DNA of 64,000 nt from Coprococcus comes ATCC 27758 (GTDB lineage Bacteria; Bacillota; Clostridia; Lachnospirales; Lachnospiraceae), in NCBI RefSeq assembly GCF_025149785.1, contig NZ_CP102277.1, forward strand, positions 1,054,001-1,118,000. The letters run 5' to 3'. Numbering within the stretch: the first letter of the stretch is position 1; each line of letters opens with the position of its first letter. The notes under the pieces were generated by a model. The model saw only the letters and a list, made by a program, of their open reading frames with translations, ran no database searches and was not told the origin of the DNA. Below are positions 25,764 through 36,300 of the stretch, piece after piece. A program made the position numbers and the translations under genes.

Positions 25764-28088
25764 ATGGCAGACGATATCGGAATCCAGCAGGAGATGCTGA
25801 TCGAACCAACACATAAAAAACTGGAGATCGTAGATGGTCATGCGGTAAAGGATGTGGAAGATTATCAGAATCCGGAACTGCTCTATAAAAGTCTGATCGA
25901 GCGAGTCAGAAAGTACCATCCTTCGGCGGACGTCTCTATGATCGAAAAAGCATATCACATTGCAAGAGATGCGCACAAAGGGCAGACACGGAAATCCGGA
26001 GAAGAGTATATTATCCATCCTCTGTGGGTAGGAATCATTCTGGCACAACTGGAGATGGACAAAGAGACGATCGTTGCCGGCATCCTTCATGATGTGGTAG
26101 AAGACACGGTGATGACGGACGAAGAAATCCGTCAGGAATTCGGAGATGAGGTGGCTCTTCTGGTAGACGGTGTCACAAAGCTGGGACAGCTTTCCTATTC
26201 AGCGGATAAGTTGGAGGTCCAGGCTGAGAATCTTCGTAAGATGTTCCTTGCGATGGCAAAAGATATCCGTGTTATCATCATCAAGCTTGCCGACCGTCTG
26301 CACAATATGCGTACCCTGCAGTATATGCGACCGGAGAAGCAGTTGGAAAAAGCAAAAGAAACCATGGATATCTATGCTCCGATCGCACAACGGCTTGGTA
26401 TTTCCAAGATCAAGACAGAGCTTGATGATCTGGCACTCAAATATTCCCAGCCGGAGGTTTTTAACGATCTGGTAAAGCAGATCAATGCAAGAAAAACGGA
26501 AAGGGAAGAATTTGTCCAGCAGATCGTGGATGAGGTTTCCACGCATATGAAGAATGCGAACATTGATGCAGAAGTGAACGGACGTGTGAAGCATTTCTTC
26601 AGCATTTATAAGAAGATGGTGAACCAGGATAAGACGGTGGATCAGATCTATGATCTGTTTGCAGTACGTATTATCGTAGATTCTGTAAAAGACTGTTATG
26701 CGGCGCTTGGAGTTATCCATGAGATGTATACACCGGTACCGGGACGTTTTAAAGATTATATCGCAATGCCGAAGGCAAATATGTACCAGTCTCTGCATAC
26801 GACTCTGATGAGTTCGATCGGTCAGCCGTTTGAGATCCAGATCCGTACAAAAGAGATGCATAAAACTGCTGAATACGGTATTGCGGCACACTGGAAATAT
26901 AAAGAGTCTGAAGATGGAAAGAAGAGCGTTGAAGCGAAGGAAGAAGAGAAACTGAGCTGGCTTCGTCAGATCCTGGAATGGCAGCGAGACATGTCAGACA
27001 ACCGGGAATTTCTTAATCTTCTGAAAGGAGACCTGGATCTATTTGCAGAGGATGTATACTGCTTTACACCGAACGGAGATGTCAAGAACCTGCCGAACGG
27101 TTCTACGCCGGTTGACTTTGCCTATGCGATCCATACTGCGGTTGGCAACAAGATGGTAGGTGCCAGAGTCAATGGCAAGCTGGTCAATATCGATTACAAG
27201 ATCCAGAACGGGGATCGAATCGAGATCTTGACTTCGCAGAACTCCAAAGGACCGAGCCGTGACTGGCTGAGTATCGTCAAGAGTACCCAGGCGAAGAACA
27301 AGATCAACCAGTGGTTTAAGAAAGAATTCAAAGAAGAAAATATTGTACGTGGTAAGGAAATGCTCGCCACGTACTGTAAGGCAAAAGGATTTGTACTCTC
27401 GGATCTGATGAAACCGAAATATATGCAGATTGTGCAGGAAAAGTACGGCTTTAAGGACTGGGATTCGATCCTTGCAGCACTTGGACATGGCGGATTGAAG
27501 GAAGGGCAGATCGTCAACCGTCTTGCAGAAGAATACAGTAAGGATCACCGAAAAGAACTGACCGACGAAAGTGTTCTGGAAAAGGTTGCGGAAGCGGCAA
27601 AGAACAAGGTGCATATCACCAGATCCAAGAGTGGTATCGTGGTCAAGGGAATCAACGATATGGCAGTGCGTTTTTCCAGATGCTGCAATCCGGTGCCGGG
27701 AGATGAGATCGTTGGCTTTATCACCCGCGGACGCGGAATGTCGATCCACCGGACGGACTGTGTCAATATCATTCATCTGTCAGAAGCGGAAAGAGCGCGT
27801 CTGATCCCGGCAGAATGGGAAAAACCGGAGGAAGGTACAGATACCGGAAGCTATCTGGCTGAGATTAAGATGTATGCGAATGACAGGCAGGGACTTCTGA
27901 TGGATATGTCTAAGGTGTTCACGGAGATGAATATTGATGTGAAGTCTATGAATGTAAGAACCAGCAAACAGGGAACAGCAACAATCGAAGCCGGATTTAT
28001 TGTCCGGGGAAGAGAGGAGCTTGGAAAAGTGATCGGAAAGCTCCGGCAGATCGTCGGCGTGCTGGATATAGAACGAGCAGTGGGGTAA
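25764..28088 (+). CDS. relA: Bifunctional (p)ppGpp synthetase/hydrolase
   Basis: 774 residues with the full Rel layout: HD hydrolase domain (IIHPLWVGI, AGILHDVVEDT, about 75-120), synthetase domain (YTPVPGRFKDYIAMPKANMY, about 325-345), TGS domain (VYCFTPNGDVKNLPNGSTP, about 430-450), helical and zinc-finger-like region with RCCNPVPGD, and a C-terminal ACT domain. As the single long Rel of a Gram-positive it probably both makes and degrades (p)ppGpp, using HD for hydrolysis. 19 bases after apt. AAGGGAAGG precedes the ATG. Confidence 0.96.
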   Translation: MADDIGIQQEMLIEPTHKKLEIVDGHAVKDVEDYQNPELLYKSLIERVRKYHPSADVSMIEKAYHIARDAHKGQTRKSGEEYIIHPLWVGIILAQLEMDKETIVAGILHDVVEDTVMTDEEIRQEFGDEVALLVDGVTKLGQLSYSADKLEVQAENLRKMFLAMAKDIRVIIIKLADRLHNMRTLQYMRPEKQLEKAKETMDIYAPIAQRLGISKIKTELDDLALKYSQPEVFNDLVKQINARKTEREEFVQQIVDEVSTHMKNANIDAEVNGRVKHFFSIYKKMVNQDKTVDQIYDLFAVRIIVDSVKDCYAALGVIHEMYTPVPGRFKDYIAMPKANMYQSLHTTLMSSIGQPFEIQIRTKEMHKTAEYGIAAHWKYKESEDGKKSVEAKEEEKLSWLRQILEWQRDMSDNREFLNLLKGDLDLFAEDVYCFTPNGDVKNLPNGSTPVDFAYAIHTAVGNKMVGARVNGKLVNIDYKIQNGDRIEILTSQNSKGPSRDWLSIVKSTQAKNKINQWFKKEFKEENIVRGKEMLATYCKAKGFVLSDLMKPKYMQIVQEKYGFKDWDSILAALGHGGLKEGQIVNRLAEEYSKDHRKELTDESVLEKVAEAAKNKVHITRSKSGIVVKGINDMAVRFSRCCNPVPGDEIVGFITRGRGMSIHRTDCVNIIHLSEAERARLIPAEWEKPEEGTDTGSYLAEIKMYANDRQGLLMDMSKVFTEMNIDVKSMNVRTSKQGTATIEAGFIVRGREELGKVIGKLRQIVGVLDIERAVG

Positions 28089-28094
28089 AAAGAA

Positions 28095-28718
28095 ATGAAA
28101 ATCGAAAAATTTGTAACAGGAATTATCAGTACCAATTGTTACATTGTTACTAATGAAGAAACAAAAGAGACCGTGATCGTTGATCCGGCAAACCTGTCAA
28201 AAGCGATGATCGGTTATATCGAAGAGGAAGAGCTTGTAATTAAGGCAATTCTTCTGACTCATGCGCATTTTGATCATATCATGGGAATCGATAAAGTGAT
28301 CGACCGGTATGGAGAAATGCCGGTTTACGTAGAAGAATCTGATCTGGAGCTTCTTCACACACCGTCTATGAATGAGTCAACGGTATATACAAATGGCTAT
28401 AGCTACCCGGGTGGAGACGTGATCCATGATGGAGATGTGCTTCATCTGATCGGAGAAGATTTCCGGGTGATTCATACACCGGGACATACCCAGGGCGGCG
28501 TATGCTACTATGTAGAAAAAGAGGGAGTACTTTTCAGTGGAGATACATTGTTCTGTTGTTCAGTCGGAAGAAGTGATTTTGCAACCAGCAGCACTTCTGC
28601 ACTGATTCGTTCGATCAAGGAAAAGCTGTTCCTGCTTCCGGATGAAACAAAGGTATTCCCGGGACATATGGGCGCAACAACGATTGGCAACGAAAAAGTG
28701 AACAACCCGTATGTATAG
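28095..28718 (+). CDS. MBL-fold metallo-hydrolase (glyoxalase II-like)
   Basis: 207 residues. The metallo-beta-lactamase motif LLTHAHFDHIMG gives the HxHxDH metal ligands (about residues 56-61). HTPGHTQGG, FSGDTLF and FPGHMGATT supply the remaining ligands, as in hydroxyacylglutathione hydrolase-like YqgX proteins. The substrate is unknown; the family often acts on thioesters. It starts 6 bases after rel and is followed 12 bases later by hemZ, a conserved order in Clostridia. Confidence 0.88.
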   Translation: MKIEKFVTGIISTNCYIVTNEETKETVIVDPANLSKAMIGYIEEEELVIKAILLTHAHFDHIMGIDKVIDRYGEMPVYVEESDLELLHTPSMNESTVYTNGYSYPGGDVIHDGDVLHLIGEDFRVIHTPGHTQGGVCYYVEKEGVLFSGDTLFCCSVGRSDFATSSTSALIRSIKEKLFLLPDETKVFPGHMGATTIGNEKVNNPYV

Positions 28719-28730
28719 AGGAGCAGAGAA

Positions 28731-30230
28731 ATGATTCGGATCAGCTGTAAGAATGAACGTTTCACCTACGACATGTATCATATCGTAAAGTCATTTCTTC
28801 CTGATGCCGAGATCAGCCAGAAGGTAGATCCAGAACAGGAACTTCTGATCGAGATGACCGCAGAAGAGGAACCAGATCTGGAAGAGCAGGCATGTGATAA
28901 AAAGGTCCGGTGGACCTTTTTTCATTGCAGGGAGGCTGAAATCGCAGACATCAGCGAAAAAAGAGAACAAAAGCGTTATATCAATAAAAAATTATATCAG
29001 ACCCTGGTCAAAAAGACCGGAGAAGAACATGCATGGGGGAATATGACAGGTGTCCGCCCCACAAAGATGATCATGGAAAGACTGGAAGAAGGTTCTTCTG
29101 AGGAAGAAATCATCCGGTATATGCATGATACCTATGTGGTAAGCGAGAAAAAAGCAATGCTAGGTATCGAGATTGCAAAGCGGGAAAAAGCCCAGCTTGA
29201 CAAGCTGGATTATGAAAATGGATACAGTCTTTATATCGGAATTCCGTTCTGCCCGACAACCTGCAGTTACTGCTCCTTTACTTCTTATCCGGTTGCAAAA
29301 TGGCAGGACCGGATGGATGAATATGTAGATGCACTTTTAAAAGAGCTTGCATTCATTGCAGAGGTTTCAAAAGAAAAGCATCTTAATGCGATTTATATGG
29401 GAGGCGGTACGCCGACAACCCTGAGTGCACAGCAGATGGATCGGGTTTTGAGTTTCCTGGAAGAACATTTTTCCTTTGAACATCTGAAAGAATATACGAT
29501 CGAAGCCGGAAGACCGGACAGTATTACTGAGGACAAGCTGCGAGTGATCCGAAAGCATGGAGTTGGCAGAATTTCCATCAATCCACAGACCATGCAGCAG
29601 AAGACACTGGATGTGATCGGAAGACGTCACACAGTGGAAGATGTAGTCCGCATTTTCCATCTGGCAAGAGAACTGGGATTCGACAATATCAATATGGATC
29701 TGATCGCAGGTCTTCCGGGAGAACATCCGGAGGAGATGGAAGATACTCTTCGTCAGATCAAAGAGCTTGCACCGGATAGTTTGACGGTCCATGCACTTGC
29801 AATGAAACATGGTTCGAGACTGACACGCGAACGGGCTGCAAGCGCAGAAAAACAAAATTACAAACAGATGGCAAGAGAGCTGGAAGAGATGATCGATATG
29901 GCACGTAAGGCGGCCGGTGAAATGGGACTTTATCCGTATTATCTCTACAGACAGAAAAATATTGCAGGAAATTTTGAAAATGTAGGTTACGCAAAGGTTG
30001 ACAAAGCGGGAATTTACAATATACTGATTATGGAGGAAAAGCAGTCCATCGTTGCTGCCGGTGCAGGCGCATCGACTAAGGTGGTGCTTCCGTATGAGAT
30101 TCCGGCGCCCGGAAGTAAAAACGGGCGGATGACGAATCTGATAAGAATAGAAAATGTCAGAGATGTGGGAGAATATATTTCCCGTATCGATGAGATGATA
30201 GAGCGAAAAGGAGAATGGTTATGGCATTAA
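28731..30230 (+). CDS. hemZ: Coproporphyrinogen dehydrogenase-like radical SAM protein HemZ
   Basis: 499 residues. The radical SAM motif CPTTCSYCSF lies near residue 174, with YMGGGTPTTLS, TIEAGRPDSI, RISINPQTM and NMDLIAGLPGE as in HemN/HemZ. The N-terminal 160 residues are the HemZ-specific extension. It is annotated in Bacillus as an oxygen-independent coproporphyrinogen oxidase. With no other haem gene here, and since many Lachnospiraceae lack the full pathway, the true substrate is uncertain. The end overlaps hisS by 10 bases. Confidence 0.88.
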   Translation: MIRISCKNERFTYDMYHIVKSFLPDAEISQKVDPEQELLIEMTAEEEPDLEEQACDKKVRWTFFHCREAEIADISEKREQKRYINKKLYQTLVKKTGEEHAWGNMTGVRPTKMIMERLEEGSSEEEIIRYMHDTYVVSEKKAMLGIEIAKREKAQLDKLDYENGYSLYIGIPFCPTTCSYCSFTSYPVAKWQDRMDEYVDALLKELAFIAEVSKEKHLNAIYMGGGTPTTLSAQQMDRVLSFLEEHFSFEHLKEYTIEAGRPDSITEDKLRVIRKHGVGRISINPQTMQQKTLDVIGRRHTVEDVVRIFHLARELGFDNINMDLIAGLPGEHPEEMEDTLRQIKELAPDSLTVHALAMKHGSRLTRERAASAEKQNYKQMARELEEMIDMARKAAGEMGLYPYYLYRQKNIAGNFENVGYAKVDKAGIYNILIMEEKQSIVAAGAGASTKVVLPYEIPAPGSKNGRMTNLIRIENVRDVGEYISRIDEMIERKGEWLWH

Positions 30231-31486
30231 AGAAAAAACCGGTTACCGGCATGAAAGACATGCTCCCGAAAGAAATGGAAATCAGAGATTATGTGATCCA
30301 GATGATCAAGGATACCTATAAGACATTTGGATTTACTTCCATAGAGACACCGTGTGTGGAACACATTGAGAACCTGTGCAGCAAACAGGGTGGCGACAAT
30401 GAAAAACTGATCTTCAAGATTCTGAAGAGAGGGGAAAAACTGAAAATTGCTGAGGCAAAAGAAGAGATCGATCTGGTAGACGGAGGACTTCGTTATGACC
30501 TGACAGTTCCGCTTGCAAGATACTATGCAAATCATGCAAATGAACTGCCGTCACCGTTTAAGGCACTTCAGATTGGCAATGTATGGAGAGCAGACCGTCC
30601 ACAAAGAGGACGTTTCCGTCAGTTCATGCAGTGCGATATCGATATTTTAGGTGAGCCGGGTAATCTTGCAGAGATCGAACTGATCCTTGCAACTACGACC
30701 ATGCTTGGAAAGATGGATTTCCACAATTTTACGGTATGTATCAATGACCGTAATATCTTAAAGGCGATGGCTGCATTCAGTGGATTTAAGGAAGAAGATT
30801 TCGACGAAGTATTTATCATCCTTGATAAGATGGATAAGATCGGCAAAGAAGGCGTAGGTGAAGAACTGGTTGAGATGGGTTATACAAAAGAAAATGTAGA
30901 TACTTATCTTGGACTCTTTGATGAGATCAACCCGGATGTTGATGGAATACGTTTCTGCAAAGAAAAGCTGGCAGGATTCCTTGATGAGAAGACAGCTGAC
31001 AGCATGGAAATGATCATTTCCAGCGTAGAAAGTGCAAAAGAGGCAGATTTCAAAGTAAAATTTGATCCGACGCTGGTACGTGGACAATCTTACTATACAG
31101 GAACCATTTTTGAAGTAACGATGGATGAATTTGGCGGCTCTGTTGCAGGTGGCGGACGTTACGATAAGATGATCGGTAAATTCACAGGGCAGGACACACC
31201 GGCATGTGGATTCTCAATCGGATTTGAGCGTATTGTCATGCTGCTTCTGGAAAATGGATATGAGATTCCTTCCAAGCGCCAGAAAAAAGCATATCTTCTT
31301 GAAAAGAATATGCACAAGGAAGTCATCCTCAAAGTACTTGAGATGGCAAAAGCTGACCGCGCAGCCGGGAAACAGGTTCTGGTGGTCAATATGAAGAAAA
31401 ACAAGAAATTCCAGAAGGATCAGCTGATCGCAGAAGGATATGAAGATATCACAGACTGCTACAAAGATTCCGTTATGGATTTATAA
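30221..31486 (+). CDS. hisS: Histidine--tRNA ligase
   Basis: 421 residues. Class II motifs: GMKDMLPKE near the start, RYDLTVPLARY, WRADRPQRGRFRQFMQCDID (motif 2), GQSYYTGTIFEV, GGGRYD and CGFSIGFERI (motif 3). Start 6 codons' context: AAAAGGAGAA is 6 to 7 bases from ATG 30221 but only 1 base from ATG 30215, so 30221 is preferred. Overlaps the hemZ stop. The C-terminal anticodon-binding domain is short (last about 90 residues). Confidence 0.95.
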   Translation: MALKKKPVTGMKDMLPKEMEIRDYVIQMIKDTYKTFGFTSIETPCVEHIENLCSKQGGDNEKLIFKILKRGEKLKIAEAKEEIDLVDGGLRYDLTVPLARYYANHANELPSPFKALQIGNVWRADRPQRGRFRQFMQCDIDILGEPGNLAEIELILATTTMLGKMDFHNFTVCINDRNILKAMAAFSGFKEEDFDEVFIILDKMDKIGKEGVGEELVEMGYTKENVDTYLGLFDEINPDVDGIRFCKEKLAGFLDEKTADSMEMIISSVESAKEADFKVKFDPTLVRGQSYYTGTIFEVTMDEFGGSVAGGGRYDKMIGKFTGQDTPACGFSIGFERIVMLLLENGYEIPSKRQKKAYLLEKNMHKEVILKVLEMAKADRAAGKQVLVVNMKKNKKFQKDQLIAEGYEDITDCYKDSVMDL

Positions 31487-31516
31487 GGAAAGAGAAACGC
31501 AGGAGGAGAAATTAGA

Positions 31517-33310
31517 ATGGCAGAGTCAATGACAGGACTGAAAAGAACACATCGGTGTGCAGAGCTTTCAGAGGCAAACATCGGTGAAAAAGTAACCATC
31601 ATGGGATGGGTACAGAAGAACAGAAATAAAGGTGGACTGGTTTTTGTAGATGTACGTGACCGTTCCGGACTGATCCAGGTTGTTTTTGAAGAGGGAAGTA
31701 CAGATAAAGCGCTTCTTGAGAAGGCAGCAAAGCTTAGAAGTGAGTTTGTTGTAGCAATCGTGGGAACTGTTGAAAAACGTTCCGGTGCAGTTAATGAAAA
31801 TCTTGCAACAGGTGCGATTGAGATCAAACCGGAAGAACTCAGAATTTTATCTGAATCTGAGACACCTCCGTTCCCGATCGAAGAGAATTCCAAGACAAAA
31901 GAGGAAGTACGTCTGAAATACCGTTTCCTCGATCTTAGAAGACCGGACATCCAGAGAAACCTGATGATGAGAAGCCGTGTGGCTACTCTCGCACGTCAGT
32001 TCATGGCAAAAGAAGGATTCCTTGAGATCGAGACACCGTTCCTGATCAAGAGTACACCGGAAGGTGCAAGAGATTACCTGGTACCGAGCCGTATTCATCC
32101 GGGAAGCTTCTATGCACTTCCACAGTCACCGCAGATCTTCAAACAGCTGCTGATGTGCTCCGGATATGACCGCTATTTCCAGATTGTAAAATGTTTCCGT
32201 GATGAAGACCTTCGTGCAGACCGTCAGCCGGAATTTACACAGATGGATATGGAACTTTCTTTTGTAGATGTTGATGATGTCATTGATATCAATGAGAGAC
32301 TGCTTGCACATCTGTTCAAAGATGTACTGGATATCGATATACAGCTCCCGATCCAGAGAATGACCTGGCAGGAAGCAATGGACAGATTCGGTTCTGATAA
32401 ACCGGATATCCGTTTCGGCATGGAGCTGGTTAATGTGACAGAGACTGTCAAAGACAGCGAATTTGTTGTATTTAAGAATGCGATTGAAGCAGGCGGAACT
32501 GTTCGTGGTATCAACGCAAAAGGACAGGGTGGCATGGCCAGAAAGAAGATCGACAAGCTGGTTGATTTTGCAAAAGGTTATGGAGCAAAGGGACTTGCTT
32601 ATATTGCAATCCATGAAGACGGAACTGTCAAATCTTCTTTCTCAAAATTCATGACGGAAGAAGAGACAGCAGCGCTGATTAAAGCGATGGCTGGAGAGAA
32701 TGGAGACCTTCTTCTCTTTGCGGCAGATAAGAATAAAGTTGTATGGGATGTTCTTGGTGCACTCAGACTGGAACTGGCACGCCAGATGGAACTCCTTGAT
32801 AAGAATGAATACAAATTCCTGTGGATCACAGAATTCCCGCTTCTTGAGTGGAGTGATGAACAGAACCGTTTCACAGCAATGCATCATCCGTTTACCATGC
32901 CGATGGAAGAAGACCTTCAGTACATCGACAGTGATCCGGGAAGAGTCCGTGCAAAAGCATATGACATCGTTCTGAATGGTAACGAGATCGGAGGCGGAAG
33001 TGTCCGTATCTTCAACCAGGAGATCCAGAGTAAAATGTTTGAAGTACTTGGATTCACACCGGAACAGGCACAGGAGCAGTTCGGATTCCTTCTGAATGCA
33101 TTTAAATACGGTGTGCCGCCACACGCAGGACTTGCTTACGGTCTTGACCGTCTGGTTATGCTGATGGCAAAACAGGACAGCATCCGTGACGTGATCGCGT
33201 TCCCGAAGGTAAAAGATGCATCTGACCTGATGACAGAAGCACCGGAGAGAGTTGATCTGAAGCAGCTGGAAGAGCTTGGACTGGAGCTGGAAGAGCATAC
33301 AGCGGAATAA
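31517..33310 (+). CDS. aspS: Aspartate--tRNA ligase
   Basis: 597 residues, bacterial type with an insertion (GAD) domain. N-terminal OB-fold anticodon domain (MGWVQKNRNKGGLVFVDVRD, 20 residues), class II motifs FLEIETPFLIKSTPEGARDY, FRDEDLRADRQPEFTQMD and GLAYGLDRLVML. Whether it is Asp-specific or also charges tRNA-Asn cannot be told from here. 30 bases after hisS with CAGGAGGAGAAA upstream, so co-transcribed. Confidence 0.96.
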   Translation: MAESMTGLKRTHRCAELSEANIGEKVTIMGWVQKNRNKGGLVFVDVRDRSGLIQVVFEEGSTDKALLEKAAKLRSEFVVAIVGTVEKRSGAVNENLATGAIEIKPEELRILSESETPPFPIEENSKTKEEVRLKYRFLDLRRPDIQRNLMMRSRVATLARQFMAKEGFLEIETPFLIKSTPEGARDYLVPSRIHPGSFYALPQSPQIFKQLLMCSGYDRYFQIVKCFRDEDLRADRQPEFTQMDMELSFVDVDDVIDINERLLAHLFKDVLDIDIQLPIQRMTWQEAMDRFGSDKPDIRFGMELVNVTETVKDSEFVVFKNAIEAGGTVRGINAKGQGGMARKKIDKLVDFAKGYGAKGLAYIAIHEDGTVKSSFSKFMTEEETAALIKAMAGENGDLLLFAADKNKVVWDVLGALRLELARQMELLDKNEYKFLWITEFPLLEWSDEQNRFTAMHHPFTMPMEEDLQYIDSDPGRVRAKAYDIVLNGNEIGGGSVRIFNQEIQSKMFEVLGFTPEQAQEQFGFLLNAFKYGVPPHAGLAYGLDRLVMLMAKQDSIRDVIAFPKVKDASDLMTEAPERVDLKQLEELGLELEEHTAE

Positions 33311-33318
33311 AACAGAGT

Positions 33319-33349
33319 AAGGTATGATGTGGATGCATCATACCTTTTT
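33319..33349 (+). terminator. Intrinsic terminator after aspS
   Basis: AAGGTATGATG pairs perfectly with CATCATACCTT around a 6-nt loop, followed by a T-run. The next start is only 18 bases further on. Confidence 0.88.
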
Positions 33350-33366
33350 GTCTACAAGGAGAATTT

Positions 33367-36300
33367 ATGAGGAAAAAGAGAAGAACAGGCTATTTCATAA
33401 CGGTGGCTGCGCTAGTATGCAGTCTGATTGGGAACAGTGTGGTTGTTTCGATGGCAGCAGATCAGGAATACAGTGAAGTTGAAGTTCAGGAGAATAAAAA
33501 TCCGGATAATGCGGGAAACGAAAATGAGACTGATAAAGTTATGGATTCGGATGAACCAACTGAAGAGCCAACTGAAGAGCCGGCAGAAGACCTAGCGGAA
33601 GAGGATTCAACAGAAACAGATTCGGAGATGAAAGATGATGCAGAACTCAAAGATTCTGATCAGCAAGAAGAAAAAGAAATGACCATGCGGGAACGATTGG
33701 ATCTACTTGCGGAAGAAAACAAAGGTTTAATATCAGAGGGGAATAATCTTATTAACACTGTACTGGATACCTATATGGCGATGAACACTGTGGATGGGGG
33801 AACTAAGAATGGTACAGCAATCTGTCTGTGGAATGAAAACCTTGCGAGTACCCAGCAATGGGAAGTGATTTGTGATGAAACAGGATATTTGACATTTCTG
33901 AATAAAAAATCAGGGAAAGTACTGGACGTATCGGGCGGAAATGCCAAAAGCGGTACAGCGGTACAGCTTTATGATGCTAATGGAACTTATGCGCAAAAAT
34001 GGATTGCGATAGAAGAAGAGGCTGGAATTCGTCTGGTATCAGCGTTGGATGAGAATCTTGTGTTGGATGTAGTAAATGGAAAAAGTGCGCAGGGAACGAG
34101 ACTCCAGATATGGTCAGACAATGGTACACCGGCTCAGAGATGGAAGATTCGAACCGTAGAAGATATATATACAGAGATGGATCAGAAAGCAGCAGAAAGC
34201 ATAGATGCTTTAGCGGATGGAATTTATGTGATTCGCAGTGGACTGAGCAGAAGGCAGGTGCTAGATGTATCTGGGGGGTCAAAAGATAACAGCGCAAATA
34301 TCCAGATTTACGAATCCAATACGACTGCTGCGCAAAAGTGGAAAGTGACACATGATGAAAAAGGTTATCTTACGTTCATCAATATGGGTTCAGGAAAAGC
34401 ATTAGATGTTGTGAATGGGCTGGGGAATTCTGGAAATAATGTAGCGCAGTATACGAGCAATGGAACACGTGCGCAGAAATGGATTGCTGTAAGGTTAGAA
34501 AATGGAAAATATCTGTTATATTCAGCTCTGACAGAAAATCTTGTGATTGATGTGACAGGAGCAAACATAAAAAATGGAAGTAATGTGCAGGTTTATCGCA
34601 AGAACGAAACAACTGCCCAGCAGTTTTTATTTACAAATACAACTGCTGAAATTGGAACATGTGAAGATTTTGGAATCAGTGAAAACTGGTATGAAATTGT
34701 ACCTAAAAGTAACGAAAAGTCAGCAGTAGATATATCAGGTGCGTCTTCAAATAATGGAGCAAATGCACAGATTTACAGCAGAAATCAGACCTATGCCCAA
34801 CTTTTTAAGTTTGTTTATGAAGAGGGATATTATCGTATCCTGTGCGCACAGACAGATAAGGTATTGGAAGTTGCAGGAGGGGATGTTGTCCCGGGAACAA
34901 ATATCAGGCAGTGGAGTTCTGTGAAAGATAAAAAAGATCAGTTGTTTTCAGTCTGCGTCAATGAAGACGGAACTTATACATTTAAAAATGTGGCAAGCGG
35001 ACTTACTGTAAGCCTCGCGAATAAAGCAGGAAGTTCAGGAACCAATTTGCAGGGGGAAGAAAGCAGTGAGGGAGATGAACAGAGGTTTTATCTGGTGAGA
35101 CGGACAAATCTGATGCAGGAAGGCATTTATTCAATCAGTACATGTCTGGATGCAGGAAAATGGCTTGATGTGAAAAATGGATCAATGTCAGATGGCGCAG
35201 GAATCCAAATCTGGCAGGGAAATGGAAGTCTTGCGCAAAAGTGGAAGATTATGGCAGTAGAAGGGAGAGAAAATACATACTCATTTGAATCTCTGGTATC
35301 GGGATTGATGCTGACTGCAGACGTAAATGGAAATGTTGTACAGATGAAGGAAAGCGGGGAGGAAGATCAACAGTGGATGCCTACAATTTCAAAGGGATAT
35401 CTTATTCTGAAAAATGTAGGAAACGGAAAAGTTCTTGACGTTGCAGGTGGTACAAATAAAAATGGAACAAAAGTACAGACATATGCTGCGAATTCCACAA
35501 ATGCGCAGCGTTTTCGTATAGATGGGACATCGGTGATTGCTAATGGAATTTATCTTATACAGATTAGCAGTAACCGGAAGCAGGTAATTGATGTAAGTTC
35601 AGGATCCAGAAAATCAGGAGCGAATATTCAGACATGGGAGTCGAATAATACCGGTGCGCAGAAGTGGAATATTACCCGGAATTCAGATGGTACATACAGC
35701 ATCGTTAATGCAAAAAGTAAGAAATATCTGGATGTACTTAATGGATCGGGAACAGCCGGGGCAAATGTTCAGCAATGGGATGGCAACGGTTCAAATGCAC
35801 AGAAATGGAAGATTACGTATACTGGGAAAGGTGGATTTAGAATCAGTTCATTACTCGGCGATGCGTTAGTGCTGGATGTTTCGGGGGAAAATAGCTATAA
35901 TGGGGCAAATGTTCAGGTTTACACAGATAATGCAGGTAGAGGACAACGATTTTCCTTTGTATCTACAAGTTATACACCGGAGCCCGTTAACCTGGGAGTT
36001 CCATGTGTGCAACAGTATCCAGAACTTCCAACGGGCTGTGAATCGGTTGCACTTACGAATGTGCTGAAATATTATGGATATAATATTGGAAAGTCGACAA
36101 TAGCAGATTCTTATCTTCCACGCAGTAGTTGGAATTTTGTAACCTGTTTTTGGGGAAATCCACATAGTTCTAACGGTAATTGTACTTCTGCACCAGGTCT
36201 TACCAATGCAGCCAACGGTTTTCTGAAGAGTCACGGAAGTAATAAACGGGCGTATGATGTGTCAGGCAGTTCCTGGCAGAAGTTGTATGATTATCTGGAT